From NCBI RefSeq assembly GCF_001941625.1, contig NZ_CP016076.1, positions 1,116,001-1,180,000 on the forward strand: 64,000 nt of DNA. Direction: 5' to 3'. Position numbers and translations under genes: made by a program. The stretch is from Actinoalloteichus fjordicus. GTDB lineage: Bacteria; Actinomycetota; Actinomycetes; Mycobacteriales; Pseudonocardiaceae. The notes under the pieces are model-generated. The model ran no database searches and was not told where the DNA came from. It saw only the letters and a program-made list of their open reading frames with translations. Below, piece by piece: positions 51,735 through 61,066 of the stretch; positions within the stretch are counted from its first letter, which is position 1; the number at the start of each line of letters is the position of its first letter.

Positions 51735-51904
51735 CTGATGCGCGGTCACAACGAGCTGATCACTCGGACGCGGTCGCGCATCGCGTGCTGGGCGATCTCG
51801 GCGGCTGGTCGATCCAGTCGAAGCCGTGCACGGCCGAGGAGCGTACGTGCAGTCCGCAGGGCACGCCTGCCCGGTAGAGCCCGCGGGCGTAGTCGACGCG
51901 GCCT
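51735..51904 (-). pseudogene. 3' remnant of an HSL-type esterase gene
   Basis: This segment is about 90% identical by eye to 54765-54935, the 3' end of the intact esterase at 54776-55732. A run of 26 identical bases spans the stop codon (51746-51748 here). A one-base deletion near 51805 breaks the frame, and similarity stops abruptly at about 51904. The stop and a few flanking bases are kept, while the catalytic Ser and Asp regions are gone. Confidence 0.85.
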
Positions 51905-51943
51905 GGAGGTCGATTCCGGTTGACTCCGCTGGGTCGATGAACC

Positions 51944-52441
51944 ATTCACTACCGTCACGCCGACCGCGTCGTCGATGCGCTGCGCTCCCGCGTCGCGGAG
52001 GTCGAGTACCTGCTGGCCGAGGGCGAGGCCGCCAGGCGGCACCGCTCGACGTGAGTTTTCGTCCGTCGACGGGAACCGCGCGGCCACTGATGGCGTACAT
52101 CGCGGTTCCCGCCGACCGTCCTGCGTCAGTGGGCGAGGGCGGGTCCGGCTGCGAGGCGGTGCAGGCCGAAGGGTGCGAGTTCGGCCGGACGGCTACCGGT
52201 TTCCGTCCAGGGCCGTGCTGCTGTCGAGCCACCTGCTCGCCGAGGACTCGCAGATCTGCGACCAGCGACACGACGGACCCGATGCCGCCGTGCGGGAAGC
52301 CCTGAACGGACTCGACGTGCGATCTGAGATCGGTCCGCGACCCCGGTCGACGGGGAGGAACCACCGTGCGGGTGCCCCGATGATCCACGCCGGAGCATCG
52401 GCGCCCCGCCGCTGGTCTGGACTTCCGGCACCGACGCGCCG
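51944..52441. other. graveyard of small gene fragments
   Basis: No intact gene is seen. Rightward, 51944-52053 reads HADRVVDALRSRVAEVEYLL and ends in TGA; it looks like a real protein tail of unknown family. Rightward near 52208-52265, AVLLSSHLLAEDSQICDQ is the switch-His region of an ABC transporter ATPase (usually LLSSHLLAEVE.IC), with nothing else of that gene left. The neighbouring leftward hydrolase gene ends at 52442. Confidence 0.65.
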
Positions 52442-53149
52442 TCAGCTGAGCAAGATCGCTTGCGTGACCTCGTCGGGATGGGTGAGCATGCCGTCGTGGG
52501 GTCCTGGCACGATCACCGGGCTCAAGCCGAGGCGCGTGGCGAACTCGGCGCCCGGCCGCGCCAGGACCTGGTCGTTCTCGGCGAGCAGATAAGCCAGGTC
52601 CACGTCGAGGGACGTGAGGTCGGGCAGGTCCAGGGCGTCGGTGTAATAGGCGCCGGGAGTGGGTTCGAGCAAGTCGAACAGCAGGTCACGAGTGGCTTGG
52701 GGAGCGTCGGGCGCGAGCAGGCCTGCCAGCTCCCGGGAGACGTCGACGGTACCGTCCGGGCTCGCCGCAATGGCGTCCCGGATCATCGTGGCGTAGTCCG
52801 GGTTCTCGTCCACCAGCGGCACGCCGCGGGCGGGGACCAGGGCACTGTAGAAGATCACCTTGGAGACCTGGCCCGCGAGCCGGTGCGTGGCGGCGGTGAC
52901 CGGATAACCGCCCCAGCTGTGCGCAACGAAGGTGACGTCGGTGAGCTCGCGGTCGAGCACCGCCTGGACGGTGTGCTCGACCGCATCGGACAGACGCAGT
53001 GCGGCGCGCTCGTCACCGTCGGCGAATCCCGGCAGCGTGAGCGTGATCGCGGTGTGGCCTGCGGCGCGGAGCCGGTGGGCGACCGGCGTCCATTGCCAGC
53101 CGCCGTGTCCGGCGCCCGGTACCAGGACGAAGGTGGAAGTGCTCGTCAC
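52442..53149 (-). CDS. alpha/beta hydrolase (EstC-like)
   Basis: A 235-residue hydrolase. The N-terminus TFVLVPGAGHGGWQW forms the oxyanion strand, and the nucleophile Ser is in VAHSWGGYP. The late His is in VPGPHDGMLTHP. The wording resembles small plant-SABP2/EstC-type esterases. GTG 53149 has GGAG seven bases upstream, and the longer frame upstream overlaps the divergent sigma-factor promoter. It lies divergent from an ECF sigma gene with a 192-bp gap and may be one of its targets, as ECF41-type sigma factors often sit beside the genes they control. Confidence 0.9.
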   Translation of the reverse strand: MTSTSTFVLVPGAGHGGWQWTPVAHRLRAAGHTAITLTLPGFADGDERAALRLSDAVEHTVQAVLDRELTDVTFVAHSWGGYPVTAATHRLAGQVSKVIFYSALVPARGVPLVDENPDYATMIRDAIAASPDGTVDVSRELAGLLAPDAPQATRDLLFDLLEPTPGAYYTDALDLPDLTSLDVDLAYLLAENDQVLARPGAEFATRLGLSPVIVPGPHDGMLTHPDEVTQAILLS

Positions 53150-53341
53150 GAACTGTCTCCATTCGCAGGTCATGCCCCGACCGGAGGTGGTGGGGTCTGC
53201 CGACGAGATGCAGCCCGGACCAGAAAAGTTCGACGAGACGGAAAGAAAAACGGTCGGGCACGCACTCGTTCCCGCCGGATCACCCGCCATCCGGACCCGC
53301 GACTGCCTGCCTGCCTGCCGAGCCCTGGCATACTCGCGGTT

Positions 53342-54250
53342 GTGACGCCAGATGAAGAGCTGGTGGCGCTCGCCTTGGCAGGTGACAGCACCAGCTTCGG
53401 TGCGTTGTTCACCCGGCATCGCGCTGGCATGACCGCAGTCGCGATCGCCGTGCTCGGGGATCCGGTCGAGGCCGAGGACGCTGTGCAGGACGCCGCGCTG
53501 ACCGCCATGAGCCGTCTCGCCGATCTGCGCAATCCCGCTGCCCTCGGACCGTGGTTGCGGACCATCGTCCGCAACGGCTGCCGGATGCGGCTGCGCTCGC
53601 CTTCCCCCGTTGCCCTCGACGAGCCGCCTTCAGTGTCCACCGATCCACACCAGGCCCTGGACCGCGCCGCAGCACGGGACTGGGTCTGGCATGCCATCCA
53701 GCGGCTCTCGCCACCGCTACAGGAAGTGACGCTCCTGCGGTACTTCACCGCTGCCCGTTCCTATCAGGATATGGCGCTGGCCTGCGGCGTTCCCATGGGG
53801 ACCGTGCGCAGCCGGCTCAACCAGGCCCGCACCGTGCTGCTCCGGGAGCTGAGTGCGACCGAGCACACGTTCCCGGACGACGCGAGCGCGTTCGCCCGTG
53901 CCCGCGGGCACGAGGCCGAGTACACCATCGCCGCGGGCAACGCAGGCGAATTCGCCTCGGTGCTGCGGGACCGCTGGCATCCCGACGCCACCGCGAGCTG
54001 GACCGACGGGCGCCAGGTCCACGGCATCCGCGGGGTTGCCGACGTCATGGCAAAGAGCGTGGACTCAGGCATCCGGCAGCGGCTGGTCACCGCGGTCGCC
54101 GGCCGTGACGTGCTCGTCTGGCAGATCGACGTGCTCAATCCCCCAGGTGTGGCCGGCTGTCCCGCCCGGGCGTGTTGGCTGCTGGACCTGGATCGGGACC
54201 GCGTCCGCAGGCTCCGGCTGTTCCATCCGGCCTCGCCGGGTCTGTCGTGA
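53342..54250 (+). CDS. ECF sigma factor with C-terminal SnoaL-like domain
   Basis: A 302-residue sigma-70-family protein. Region 2 (about 5-75) includes ALFTRHRAGM and DAVQDAALTAM. Region 4 (about 110-165) includes LQEVTLLRYF and YQDMALACGVPMGTVRSRL. The C-terminal half (about 185-300) is a SnoaL/NTF2-like domain with WHPDATASWTDG. In SigJ/ECF41-type factors this domain controls activity in place of a separate anti-sigma. GTG 53342 is the likely start; a much longer upstream frame crosses the divergent hydrolase gene and is rejected. Confidence 0.9.
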   Translation: MTPDEELVALALAGDSTSFGALFTRHRAGMTAVAIAVLGDPVEAEDAVQDAALTAMSRLADLRNPAALGPWLRTIVRNGCRMRLRSPSPVALDEPPSVSTDPHQALDRAAARDWVWHAIQRLSPPLQEVTLLRYFTAARSYQDMALACGVPMGTVRSRLNQARTVLLRELSATEHTFPDDASAFARARGHEAEYTIAAGNAGEFASVLRDRWHPDATASWTDGRQVHGIRGVADVMAKSVDSGIRQRLVTAVAGRDVLVWQIDVLNPPGVAGCPARACWLLDLDRDRVRRLRLFHPASPGLS

Positions 54251-54775
54251 CGACCGGGCAGTTCCGGCAGCGCATGGCACGATCGCGCAGGTGCGCAAAC
54301 CAGCGCAGACGCAGCGGGTGTGCCGGATCGCAGCCGACGAACGTCGGCTGATGCTCGAGGGCAGTCTCATGAAGCCTGGGCGACTCCGCCGAGACGATCA
54401 CGGTCGGCCGGCTGATCCTGCGTGAACGCTAGGTCCCCTGACCTCCACAGTCTTGTCAGCGAGCAATGTCTGCGGACGACGCGGGCGTGTCTCGCTTGTC
54501 GTGTTCTCCGGCGGGTGCGAGCCTCCGGCCCCCGCGCAGGTGACGTCGCTCCCGGGCCTGCTGTGGTTGCGTTGCAGGACGACGCCGGGCAGGCCGAGGC
54601 GGCCCGTCAGGGCTGCTGCGGCATTGCCCAGCGCCGACGAGCCGCACCGCTCCGACTTCTTCGGACGCCCTCGACGCTCATCTCAGGCGCGGACGGTCGA
54701 TTGCCGTGCGGCTGCTTATGCAGGCCGGATGACGACGGAGTGCACGAGTGTCGATCGTCGCCTCCTGATGCGCGG
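54251..54775. other. intergenic region, no supported gene
   Basis: A rightward frame just after the sigma gene (to about 54425) reads RIAADERRLMLEGSLMKPG but has no start signal and no family match. The rest is GC-rich with no protein-like frame. Bases just before 54776 flank the esterase stop and are shared with the remnant at 51735. Confidence 0.45.
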
Positions 54776-55732
54776 TCACAACGAGCTGATCCTCCGGACG
54801 CGGTCTCGCATCGCGTGCTGGGCGATCTCGGCGGCCGGGTCGATCCAGTCGAAGCCGTGTACGGCAGAGGGGCGTACGTGGAGTTCGCAGGGCACGCCTG
54901 CCCGGTAGAGCCTGCGGGCGTAGTCGAGGGTCTCGTCTCGCAGGATGTCGAGCTGCCCGACCTCGAGGTAGGTCGGCGGCAGCCCCGAGAAGTCCGTCGT
55001 CCGTGCCGGGGCCGCTGCCGCCGGTACCGCGTCGGTGCCGCGGGCGGTCCCGAGCAGGGCGGTCCAGGCGGTGCGGTTGCCCTCGTAGGACCAGACGACG
55101 TGCTCGGTGAGGGTCGGGTCCGGCGTCACGGTGCGGTCGTCGAGCGTCGGGTAGATCAGGATCTGTGCCGCCGGGCGCAGGCCGTGGTCCCTCGCGAGGA
55201 GCACTGCGCCCGCACCGATGCCCCCGCCCGCGCTGTCGCCCATGACGGCGATCCGCGCTGCATCCACGCCTGACCGTTCCGCGTTCTCGAACAGCCAGCG
55301 GACCCCGGCGAAGGTGTCGGCGGCGGGGACGGTTCCCTGGTGCTCCGGTGCGAGGCGGTAGCCGACGGACAAGAACGGGACGCCCGTGCGGTGCACGTAG
55401 TGGTTCACCAGATGCTCGTAGTCGTCGAGCCTGCCCGCGACCATCGATCCGCCGTGCACGTAGACCACCGCCGAACCGGGGACGGGGGTGTCCTGGCGCT
55501 CATGCCAGCGGAGTTCGACGGAGTGTCCGTCCTCGGCCGGTACCGAATGAACGGTGACGCGCACGTCGTCCGCGCGCGGGATCGCACCGAAGGCGGCGGC
55601 GAGTCCGGCGTCGAGTGAAGGCCGTAGCGCCAAGGCCTCCTCGTACGCTCGCGTGGCGTAGTCCTGGCTCTCGCCGGTGTGCGCGGATCCGACGGACGCC
55701 GAAGTGGTCTCGGTGGGGAGGCGGCTGATCAC
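54776..55732 (-). CDS. HSL-family esterase/lipase
   Basis: A 318-residue alpha/beta hydrolase. The oxyanion motif HGGS is in VVYVHGGSMVAG. The nucleophile Ser is in VMGDSAGGGIG, and acid and His are in the late segments QLDILRDE and AVHGFDW. This layout is typical of hormone-sensitive-lipase (GDSAG) esterases acting on short acyl esters. ATG 55732 is the start. No secretion signal is visible, so it is probably cytoplasmic. A decayed copy of its 3' end is at 51735-51904. Confidence 0.93.
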   Translation of the reverse strand: MISRLPTETTSASVGSAHTGESQDYATRAYEEALALRPSLDAGLAAAFGAIPRADDVRVTVHSVPAEDGHSVELRWHERQDTPVPGSAVVYVHGGSMVAGRLDDYEHLVNHYVHRTGVPFLSVGYRLAPEHQGTVPAADTFAGVRWLFENAERSGVDAARIAVMGDSAGGGIGAGAVLLARDHGLRPAAQILIYPTLDDRTVTPDPTLTEHVVWSYEGNRTAWTALLGTARGTDAVPAAAAPARTTDFSGLPPTYLEVGQLDILRDETLDYARRLYRAGVPCELHVRPSAVHGFDWIDPAAEIAQHAMRDRVRRISSL

Positions 55733-56742
55733 GATCCCATTCTCCCGCGACGCACGCCGCAGGCCCGCTGCCGAGGAGGCGACGCCGATCCGCGCCCGAG
55801 CGCGGTCGGCAGGCGCAGCGGGGTGCGGGGGAGACGCCGCGTGCCGCCGTGTCGAGGTGTTCTCGCAGGTACGGCGCTGTCTCGCAGGGATCGGCGGCTC
55901 CGATCGTGCGGAGCGTGATCCGGGGCGTTCGATGTCCTGGAGCGGCCCCTACCCGATTTATCGTCCCCGCCAGGCAGTGTTCTCTGCCCTTCCGACACGA
56001 TCGCGGCGGCCGGTCGCACCTCTGGATCACTGCACGCTCGGCACGGAGGGCGCAGGCTCAGGGATGCGCGGGCGCAGTCGCGCAGCCGTGACGACAGTGG
56101 GCGGTAGCACTCACGCCGCGCCACGACGAACCACCCGGACGCCTCGATCGCCAGGACTCGGCGTTCTTCGACGACACAGCCCCGGATGCCCTCGGTCAGG
56201 TCGATGCTCGGGTGCCGGCTCAGCCCCCGCGTGCGGCTCATATCGGCCATGGGGTTGGGCGATTCGGGAACCGACGACCGTATGAAGATCGGCGGTGGAC
56301 CCATCTGCTCCGCGGCGAGCCGATGGACCTCGGATACGCGGACCGTTCTCCCGGTTCCGGGATTATGGACTTGTCCCACGGAATTCCGGTCGGCGAGGAC
56401 ACGGCGGCGACATCGTCGAGGGCCGCAGCCGAAGAAGTCCGTATGACTGCTCCGCGCCGGTGCAGCGGGTCGGTTCCATCGCGAATCGGGTCTCGGGCGG
56501 ATGGATGTTCCTGGGGCGAACGAAACTTCCCCGTAGTTGTTGAGGGCACGGTCGGGAATCGTCCTCAACGGGCCGCCGCACAGCAGGCAGGAATGGCGGA
56601 CGTCGTACTCGGATGACGGGACAGGCGACATGAATGGAATCTTCGGGATAGGTCGGGCGGGGAAGGCGGCTGCCTCGGATCACCAGCTGAGTACAGGTTT
56701 CGTGTCCCGTCGGCGGGATGGCGATCGACCGCGGTCCCCGCG
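55733..56742. other. 1-kb stretch without a convincing gene
   Basis: The longest frame (55729-56631, minus) is Arg/Pro/Ser-rich and has no recognisable motif apart from a lone CLLCGG near its start. Codon third-position bias is weak in all six frames. Composition is patchy, with lower-GC pieces around 56220-56440 and 56560-56690. It may be decayed coding DNA or imported sequence. Confidence 0.5.
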
Positions 56743-57783
56743 CTATACCGGGATGCGCGCCACCATGATGTCGCGGACGATCGCCTGATCGACGCGGTGT
56801 ACGAAGCCCCGGTGGATCTCGCTGTCGAGCGGCTCCAGCCCGGCGGCCCGCAACACCTCGAGAACGTCGTCCCGGCCCGCGACGTTGGTGTTCCAGGAGA
56901 TTCCGAGCGCGCCGCCCGGGCGCATCAGCTCGAGCCAGGAAGGCAGCGCGGCGTCCAGCAGGGCCAGCGGCCCGCGCCGCAGGCCGTCCTGACGGCTGTG
57001 GCTGCCGTGCTGAACGCCATAGGGCAGGTCGGTCACCAGCAGGTCGAACGACTGGGCCCGGAACGCCTTGCGGCCCTCCGTCGTATCCAGGTTGCAGACG
57101 CTGAGGTGCTGGACGTCGCCTTCCTTGTACCGACTCTTGTCCGGCGCCATCGTGACGGTGAGCTGCTTGCCGAGCACCTTGCCGTCGCGGCGCAGCCGCG
57201 CGATCTCGGCGCTGTGCTTGAGCCTCTTGTTCTTCAGATAGGTTCGGATGAACGCCGAGTAGGCGTCGAAGTCGCTCTTGTCGATGTCCACGCCGGTCGC
57301 GTCGTACCCGTACATCAACGCCTGGTTCAGCGTCGTGCCGCGCCCGCACAGCGGGTCCAGCACGGAGAAGCGCCGCGAGCGCATCCGGTCCCCGAACGCC
57401 GAGCTCCAGAGGGTGACATTGAGCAGCAGCTTGGTGAACTCCTGGTTGGTCTTGCCCGAATACTTGAGGATGGTGAGCAGATCGTCGTCGTATTCCTGTA
57501 GCGGATTCAGCGGTACGGGCGCGAGGAGTTCCCCCTCCCGCCGGAAGAGCGCGTAGACGGTCGACAGATTCGACAACAGGTCGGATTCGTCCTCGGTCAG
57601 CGGCGATTCGGTGGAAAACGTGACGTAGCCGATTCCGCCGATCGTCCGGTGCTCGATCGACTGCAGCCTTCCGGCGAGTACGGCCTGGTTCAGTACCTTC
57701 AGTTCGGCGACCATGAGATCGATCGCCGACCGGGCGTATACGCGGTTCGCCGAGGGCAGGAGAAGGGCAGCATAGGTGACCAC
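56743..57783 (-). CDS. Trm11-like RNA/DNA methyltransferase
   Basis: A 346-residue protein. The N-terminal domain of about 130 residues is followed by a Rossmann methyltransferase domain. Motif I reads VLDPLCGRGTTLNQALM, with TGVDID as the acidic site. The catalytic motif reads TDLPYGVQHG, a variant of the (N/D)PPY of amino-methylating enzymes. The closest layout is Trm11/TrmG10, which make N2-methylguanosine in tRNA, but no THUMP domain is obvious. GTG 57783 has GGAGG six bases upstream. Alone between gene-poor stretches; its last codons recur as a remnant at 51708. Confidence 0.85.
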   Translation of the reverse strand: MVTYAALLLPSANRVYARSAIDLMVAELKVLNQAVLAGRLQSIEHRTIGGIGYVTFSTESPLTEDESDLLSNLSTVYALFRREGELLAPVPLNPLQEYDDDLLTILKYSGKTNQEFTKLLLNVTLWSSAFGDRMRSRRFSVLDPLCGRGTTLNQALMYGYDATGVDIDKSDFDAYSAFIRTYLKNKRLKHSAEIARLRRDGKVLGKQLTVTMAPDKSRYKEGDVQHLSVCNLDTTEGRKAFRAQSFDLLVTDLPYGVQHGSHSRQDGLRRGPLALLDAALPSWLELMRPGGALGISWNTNVAGRDDVLEVLRAAGLEPLDSEIHRGFVHRVDQAIVRDIMVARIPV

Positions 57784-58190
57784 AGGATGCCTCCACATCA
57801 CGGCGCGCGAGGAGCAGACCTTATCAATGCTGGTCTTCCGCGCCCTGCCTCGGCCCACTGCCTCCGCCGGAAGGGCTGACTGCTCATGAGCACGGCAGCC
57901 GGCCGGCTGCTGCTGTCCGGGGCTTGCACTGGCACGCGGGATGCAGCCACACCGTGGCCGAGTGGATTCGGATGCTGCCGCACCGCCGTCGTCTCAGGTC
58001 GTTCTGGAGCACAGCCCGGACGGCCTCGGTAAGGCGAGCAGATCGCAGGCGGTCCGATCCGCAGGGGAAGGAGCGCCTCGGGAGCGCGCCGCAGCGGAGG
58101 TGCGGGTGCGCGGTGCTGGCGAGTGGTCCGCGCGGACGTGCCGCCACCGGCCGACGGAACGAATTCTCGTCGAATCGGCGGTGTGTCGAA
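57784..58190. other. intergenic region, no gene seen
   Basis: Frames on both strands are Arg-rich and lack family-like blocks. The left end carries the ribosome site and promoter region of the leftward methyltransferase gene. I see no terminator with a clear stem for the leftward hydrolase gene that ends at 58191. Confidence 0.5.
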
Positions 58191-59099
58191 TCACGGGGAG
58201 CCGGTCATCGACTCGATCACGTGGCGAACGACGGTGTCGGGATCCTCGTAGGGGACCTGGTGGGTGGCGTGCTCGGCGACGACGACGCGACCTCCTGGCG
58301 CCAGCGCTGCCAGCAGGCGGTGGCTTCTGTCGACGTGGGCGCGATGGGCGTCCGGCATCCGGTCCGGGCGGCGACCTGCGGAGATGACGGTCGTCGGGAC
58401 CTGCGGGAAGTGGACGTCTGAGCCGCCGAGGATCCCGGCCACCTCGGTGAGATGCGAGTCCATCCGGGAGAGGGTGTCGGCCAGTTCGCGAATCGCCTGC
58501 GGCGTTCGGTAGAAGCTGGTCGTCTGTTCGATCATCTCGTTCGTCGCCTCGGGGCCTGCGAGCCGGGCGCTCATCCGCAATCCGGGCCGGGTCTCGAAGA
58601 ACCCGTGCGCGGACGCCCATCCCATGACACGAAGCTGCGCGACCGCGAGGTGTTGCAGTGGAACCCGCACGGCCTGCGGAGTGGGCGGCGGAGTGGTCGG
58701 CGTGGGGTCCACGAACACCAGGCCCGACAGTTCCCCTGGATGCCGTACGGCGTGTACTGCCGAGACGAGACTCCCGTAGGACCAGCTGACGACGATCGCA
58801 GGCTCGATCTCCAGGGCACGGAGCAGCTCGTGCAGGTCGTCCGCCATCGCCGTGATGGTGCGTCGTGGTGTCCCGGCGGATCGTCCGACGCCCCGACGGT
58901 CGTAGGTGACGACCGTGGCGACCTCGGCCAGCCGCTCCTCGACGACCGGCCCCCAGGCGCCGCCTACGCCCTGGCCGCTGCCTGCGGCCTCCAGCACCAC
59001 AGTGGGCCCCGTGCCTCTGATCCGGACGCACAGGGCGTCGCCGCCCAGCTCGATCAGTCGAGGAACGTCGTGGAAATGCTTCGCCCATACAGTCGTCAT
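58191..59099 (-). CDS. alpha/beta hydrolase
   Basis: A 302-residue hydrolase. The oxyanion segment reads VVLEAAGSGQG and the nucleophile Ser is in IVVSWSYGSLVS. DRRGVGRS is the conserved turn, and the late His is in EHATHQVPYED. The cap domain (about 150-220) is helical. Members include haloperoxidase-like and lactone-cleaving enzymes; the substrate cannot be read. ATG 59099 is the start. A broken copy of its 3' end is at 37110-37205 beside the biosynthetic cluster. Confidence 0.92.
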   Translation of the reverse strand: MTTVWAKHFHDVPRLIELGGDALCVRIRGTGPTVVLEAAGSGQGVGGAWGPVVEERLAEVATVVTYDRRGVGRSAGTPRRTITAMADDLHELLRALEIEPAIVVSWSYGSLVSAVHAVRHPGELSGLVFVDPTPTTPPPTPQAVRVPLQHLAVAQLRVMGWASAHGFFETRPGLRMSARLAGPEATNEMIEQTTSFYRTPQAIRELADTLSRMDSHLTEVAGILGGSDVHFPQVPTTVISAGRRPDRMPDAHRAHVDRSHRLLAALAPGGRVVVAEHATHQVPYEDPDTVVRHVIESMTGSP

Positions 59100-59504
59100 C
59101 GGATCCCGCCTCTCCCCAGTCGAATTCTCATCGGATGGCCGTTCCGCAGGGGTTCTCGCGGACCGCTGCCCGGACGCGCTGAACGCAGCGTCGGCCCCGG
59201 TTCAGGTCGGTCCGAGTCGCCGTGCTCGTCACGCGACGCCTGTCTCCGGTTGATCGGTCCGGCGTCACGGCTCGGCGAGCATGCGAATGTGCCTCACACA
59301 CGACACTGCTTTCCGCGCCTATCGCAGTAGCGGTGCGGACGCCCTCCATGGCAGTCAACCTAGGTTGACGCCGCCCTGCAAGTCAAGCGCCGGCCCGCTG
59401 AGCCTGGTCCTGCCTTTGACGTCGCGCCGATTCGACCCACCGACCGAGACGGGGACGGACCGCGACACCGGCGGTGGTCGACTTCGTGAGAACCGCACAC
59501 GGCG

Positions 59505-59534
59505 GGGGTGGGACGGCCATGGCCGCCCCACCCC
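59505..59534. terminator. long near-perfect palindrome downstream of the peptidase gene
   Basis: Fifteen base pairs with one mismatch fold around GGCC-AT-GGCC, flanked by GGGGTGGG and CCCACCCC. It lies about 40 bp after the stop of the leftward S33 peptidase gene, as expected for a terminator. It closely resembles the hairpin at 40070-40097. Confidence 0.7.
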
Positions 59535-59572
59535 ACGATCGGAGCGTCGTGACTCGTCTCGCCGCCTGCGGT

Positions 59573-61066
59573 TCAGGCTGCGTCGCAGGTCAGGTTCTTC
59601 TGGGGCATCGTGCCGTCGACGAGGTATTTCGTGGTGATGTTGAGTGCGCAGGGGTTGTCGCCGAGGACGTAGACGCCGTGGCCGCTTCCGTCGACGTTGA
59701 CGAGTCGGGATCGGTCGCCGAACTTCTCGTCGAGGAGTTCGCCGCCGCGCAGCGGGGTGACCGGGTCGCGTTGGTTCTGCACGATGAGGACGTTGGTGGG
59801 GCCGTCGTCGTTGACTGCCACCGGCGGTTCTAGCGGTTCCTGCCAGTAGGCGCAGGGCGTGATGTTGGCGGCGGCCGCGCCGTAGAGCGGGTGCTGCTCG
59901 CGGTCTTCTGCGACGGCGCGCTGGTAGGTCTCGACGTCCTCGGGCCATTCGACGTCGTTGCAGGTCACCGCGAGGAAGACCGACCAGCTGTTGTCATGCG
60001 GCGAGGGCGCCACCGGGTCCGTCTGCGCGTTGCTCACCGGCGCCTCGGAGTGCAGCAGCGACTGCCAGTACTGCGCCATCCCGCCATACGACGCCTCCCG
60101 GTAGAGCGTCGCGAAGGTGGCCAGCCGGAAGACCTGGCCGTTGATCCCCTCCACGGGGGCCTCGTCGAGTCGCTCGGCGAGGGTGAAGTAGGTCTCGCGG
60201 ACCTCCTCGGGCGTGCTGCCCAGGCCGTAGGCGTCGTGCCGGGCGGCGGCCCACTTCTCGAAGTCGGGGAATGTCTCCTCCATGCCCTGGCCGTACCGGC
60301 GCATGCCGTCGTGGTCGAGGTGGGTGTCGCCGATGTTGCTGTCGAGCACGATCCGGTCGGCGCGTTCGGGGAACATCGAGGCATAGGCGGCGCCCAGCGC
60401 GGTCCCGTAGGAGTACCCCAGGAAGCTGGCCTTCTCCTCACCGAGTGCGGCGCGGATCCGGTCCAGGTCGCGGGCGATGTTCGCCGTCGACAGGTGTCGC
60501 AGTCGTCCTTCGTCGTCGTTCGCGGCGCACTGCTCGGCGACGCCCTGGGCGATCGCCGCCTGATCGGCGACCCCGGCGTCGTCCACCGCGTACGGCGGGA
60601 TGTTGCCTGCGTACTCCTGATCGCCTGCGAAGCCGCAGCTCACCGGAGTCGAGTGTCCGACGCCCCTGGTGTCCATGCCGATCAGGTCGTAGCTGTCCAG
60701 GACGCTGGCAGGCATGCCCTGGGTGCTCAGGAAGTTGGGCTGATCCAACCCGGTCCCGCCCGGACCACCGGGGTTCAGCAGCAGCACGCCGCGCCGCTTG
60801 TCCGGGTTCTTACTGGCCAGGCGAGAGATCATGATCTCGATCTGCTCACCGTCGGGGTCGCTGTAGTCCAGGGGCACCGGCACGGTGGCGCACTGCAACT
60901 GCGCCAGGTCGTCGGGAACATCCTCGGGACACTCGCCCCATTCCACCGGTGGAGCAGGCTCGTCGCCCGGTCCGGCGGCCGCGGCAGGCATTCCGAGCAC
61001 TGTCCCGGTGAGCCCGAGTACGGCCGCCAGGATCACACCTCGCCCGACGCTCCGTTGACGATCCAT
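59573..61066 (-). CDS. secreted S33 family (tripeptidyl aminopeptidase-type) peptidase
   Basis: A 497-residue alpha/beta-hydrolase peptidase. The N-terminus is a signal peptide: basic MDRQRSVGRG, hydrophobic VILAAVLGLTGTVL, and cleavage after AAAA (about 30). The oxyanion segment reads NPGGPGGTG, and DTRGVGHSTP is the conserved turn. The nucleophile Ser is in FLGYSYGTAL, Asp is in QNQRDPVTP and His in GSGHGVYV. The C-terminal TAP-like domain is present. Streptomyces relatives trim tripeptides from secreted proteins. ATG 61066 follows GGGAG by ten bases; longer frames upstream lack a signal peptide start. Confidence 0.93.
   Translation of the reverse strand: MDRQRSVGRGVILAAVLGLTGTVLGMPAAAAGPGDEPAPPVEWGECPEDVPDDLAQLQCATVPVPLDYSDPDGEQIEIMISRLASKNPDKRRGVLLLNPGGPGGTGLDQPNFLSTQGMPASVLDSYDLIGMDTRGVGHSTPVSCGFAGDQEYAGNIPPYAVDDAGVADQAAIAQGVAEQCAANDDEGRLRHLSTANIARDLDRIRAALGEEKASFLGYSYGTALGAAYASMFPERADRIVLDSNIGDTHLDHDGMRRYGQGMEETFPDFEKWAAARHDAYGLGSTPEEVRETYFTLAERLDEAPVEGINGQVFRLATFATLYREASYGGMAQYWQSLLHSEAPVSNAQTDPVAPSPHDNSWSVFLAVTCNDVEWPEDVETYQRAVAEDREQHPLYGAAAANITPCAYWQEPLEPPVAVNDDGPTNVLIVQNQRDPVTPLRGGELLDEKFGDRSRLVNVDGSGHGVYVLGDNPCALNITTKYLVDGTMPQKNLTCDAA

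Noticed and set aside
52460-53341. Long N-terminal extension of the sigma factor frame
   Set aside because: It runs antisense through the confirmed hydrolase gene; sigma region 2 begins only after the GTG at 53342.
55729-56631. 300-codon leftward frame in the 1-kb gap
   Set aside because: Weak codon bias, no motif beyond one CxxC, overlaps the esterase start, and no ribosome site was found.
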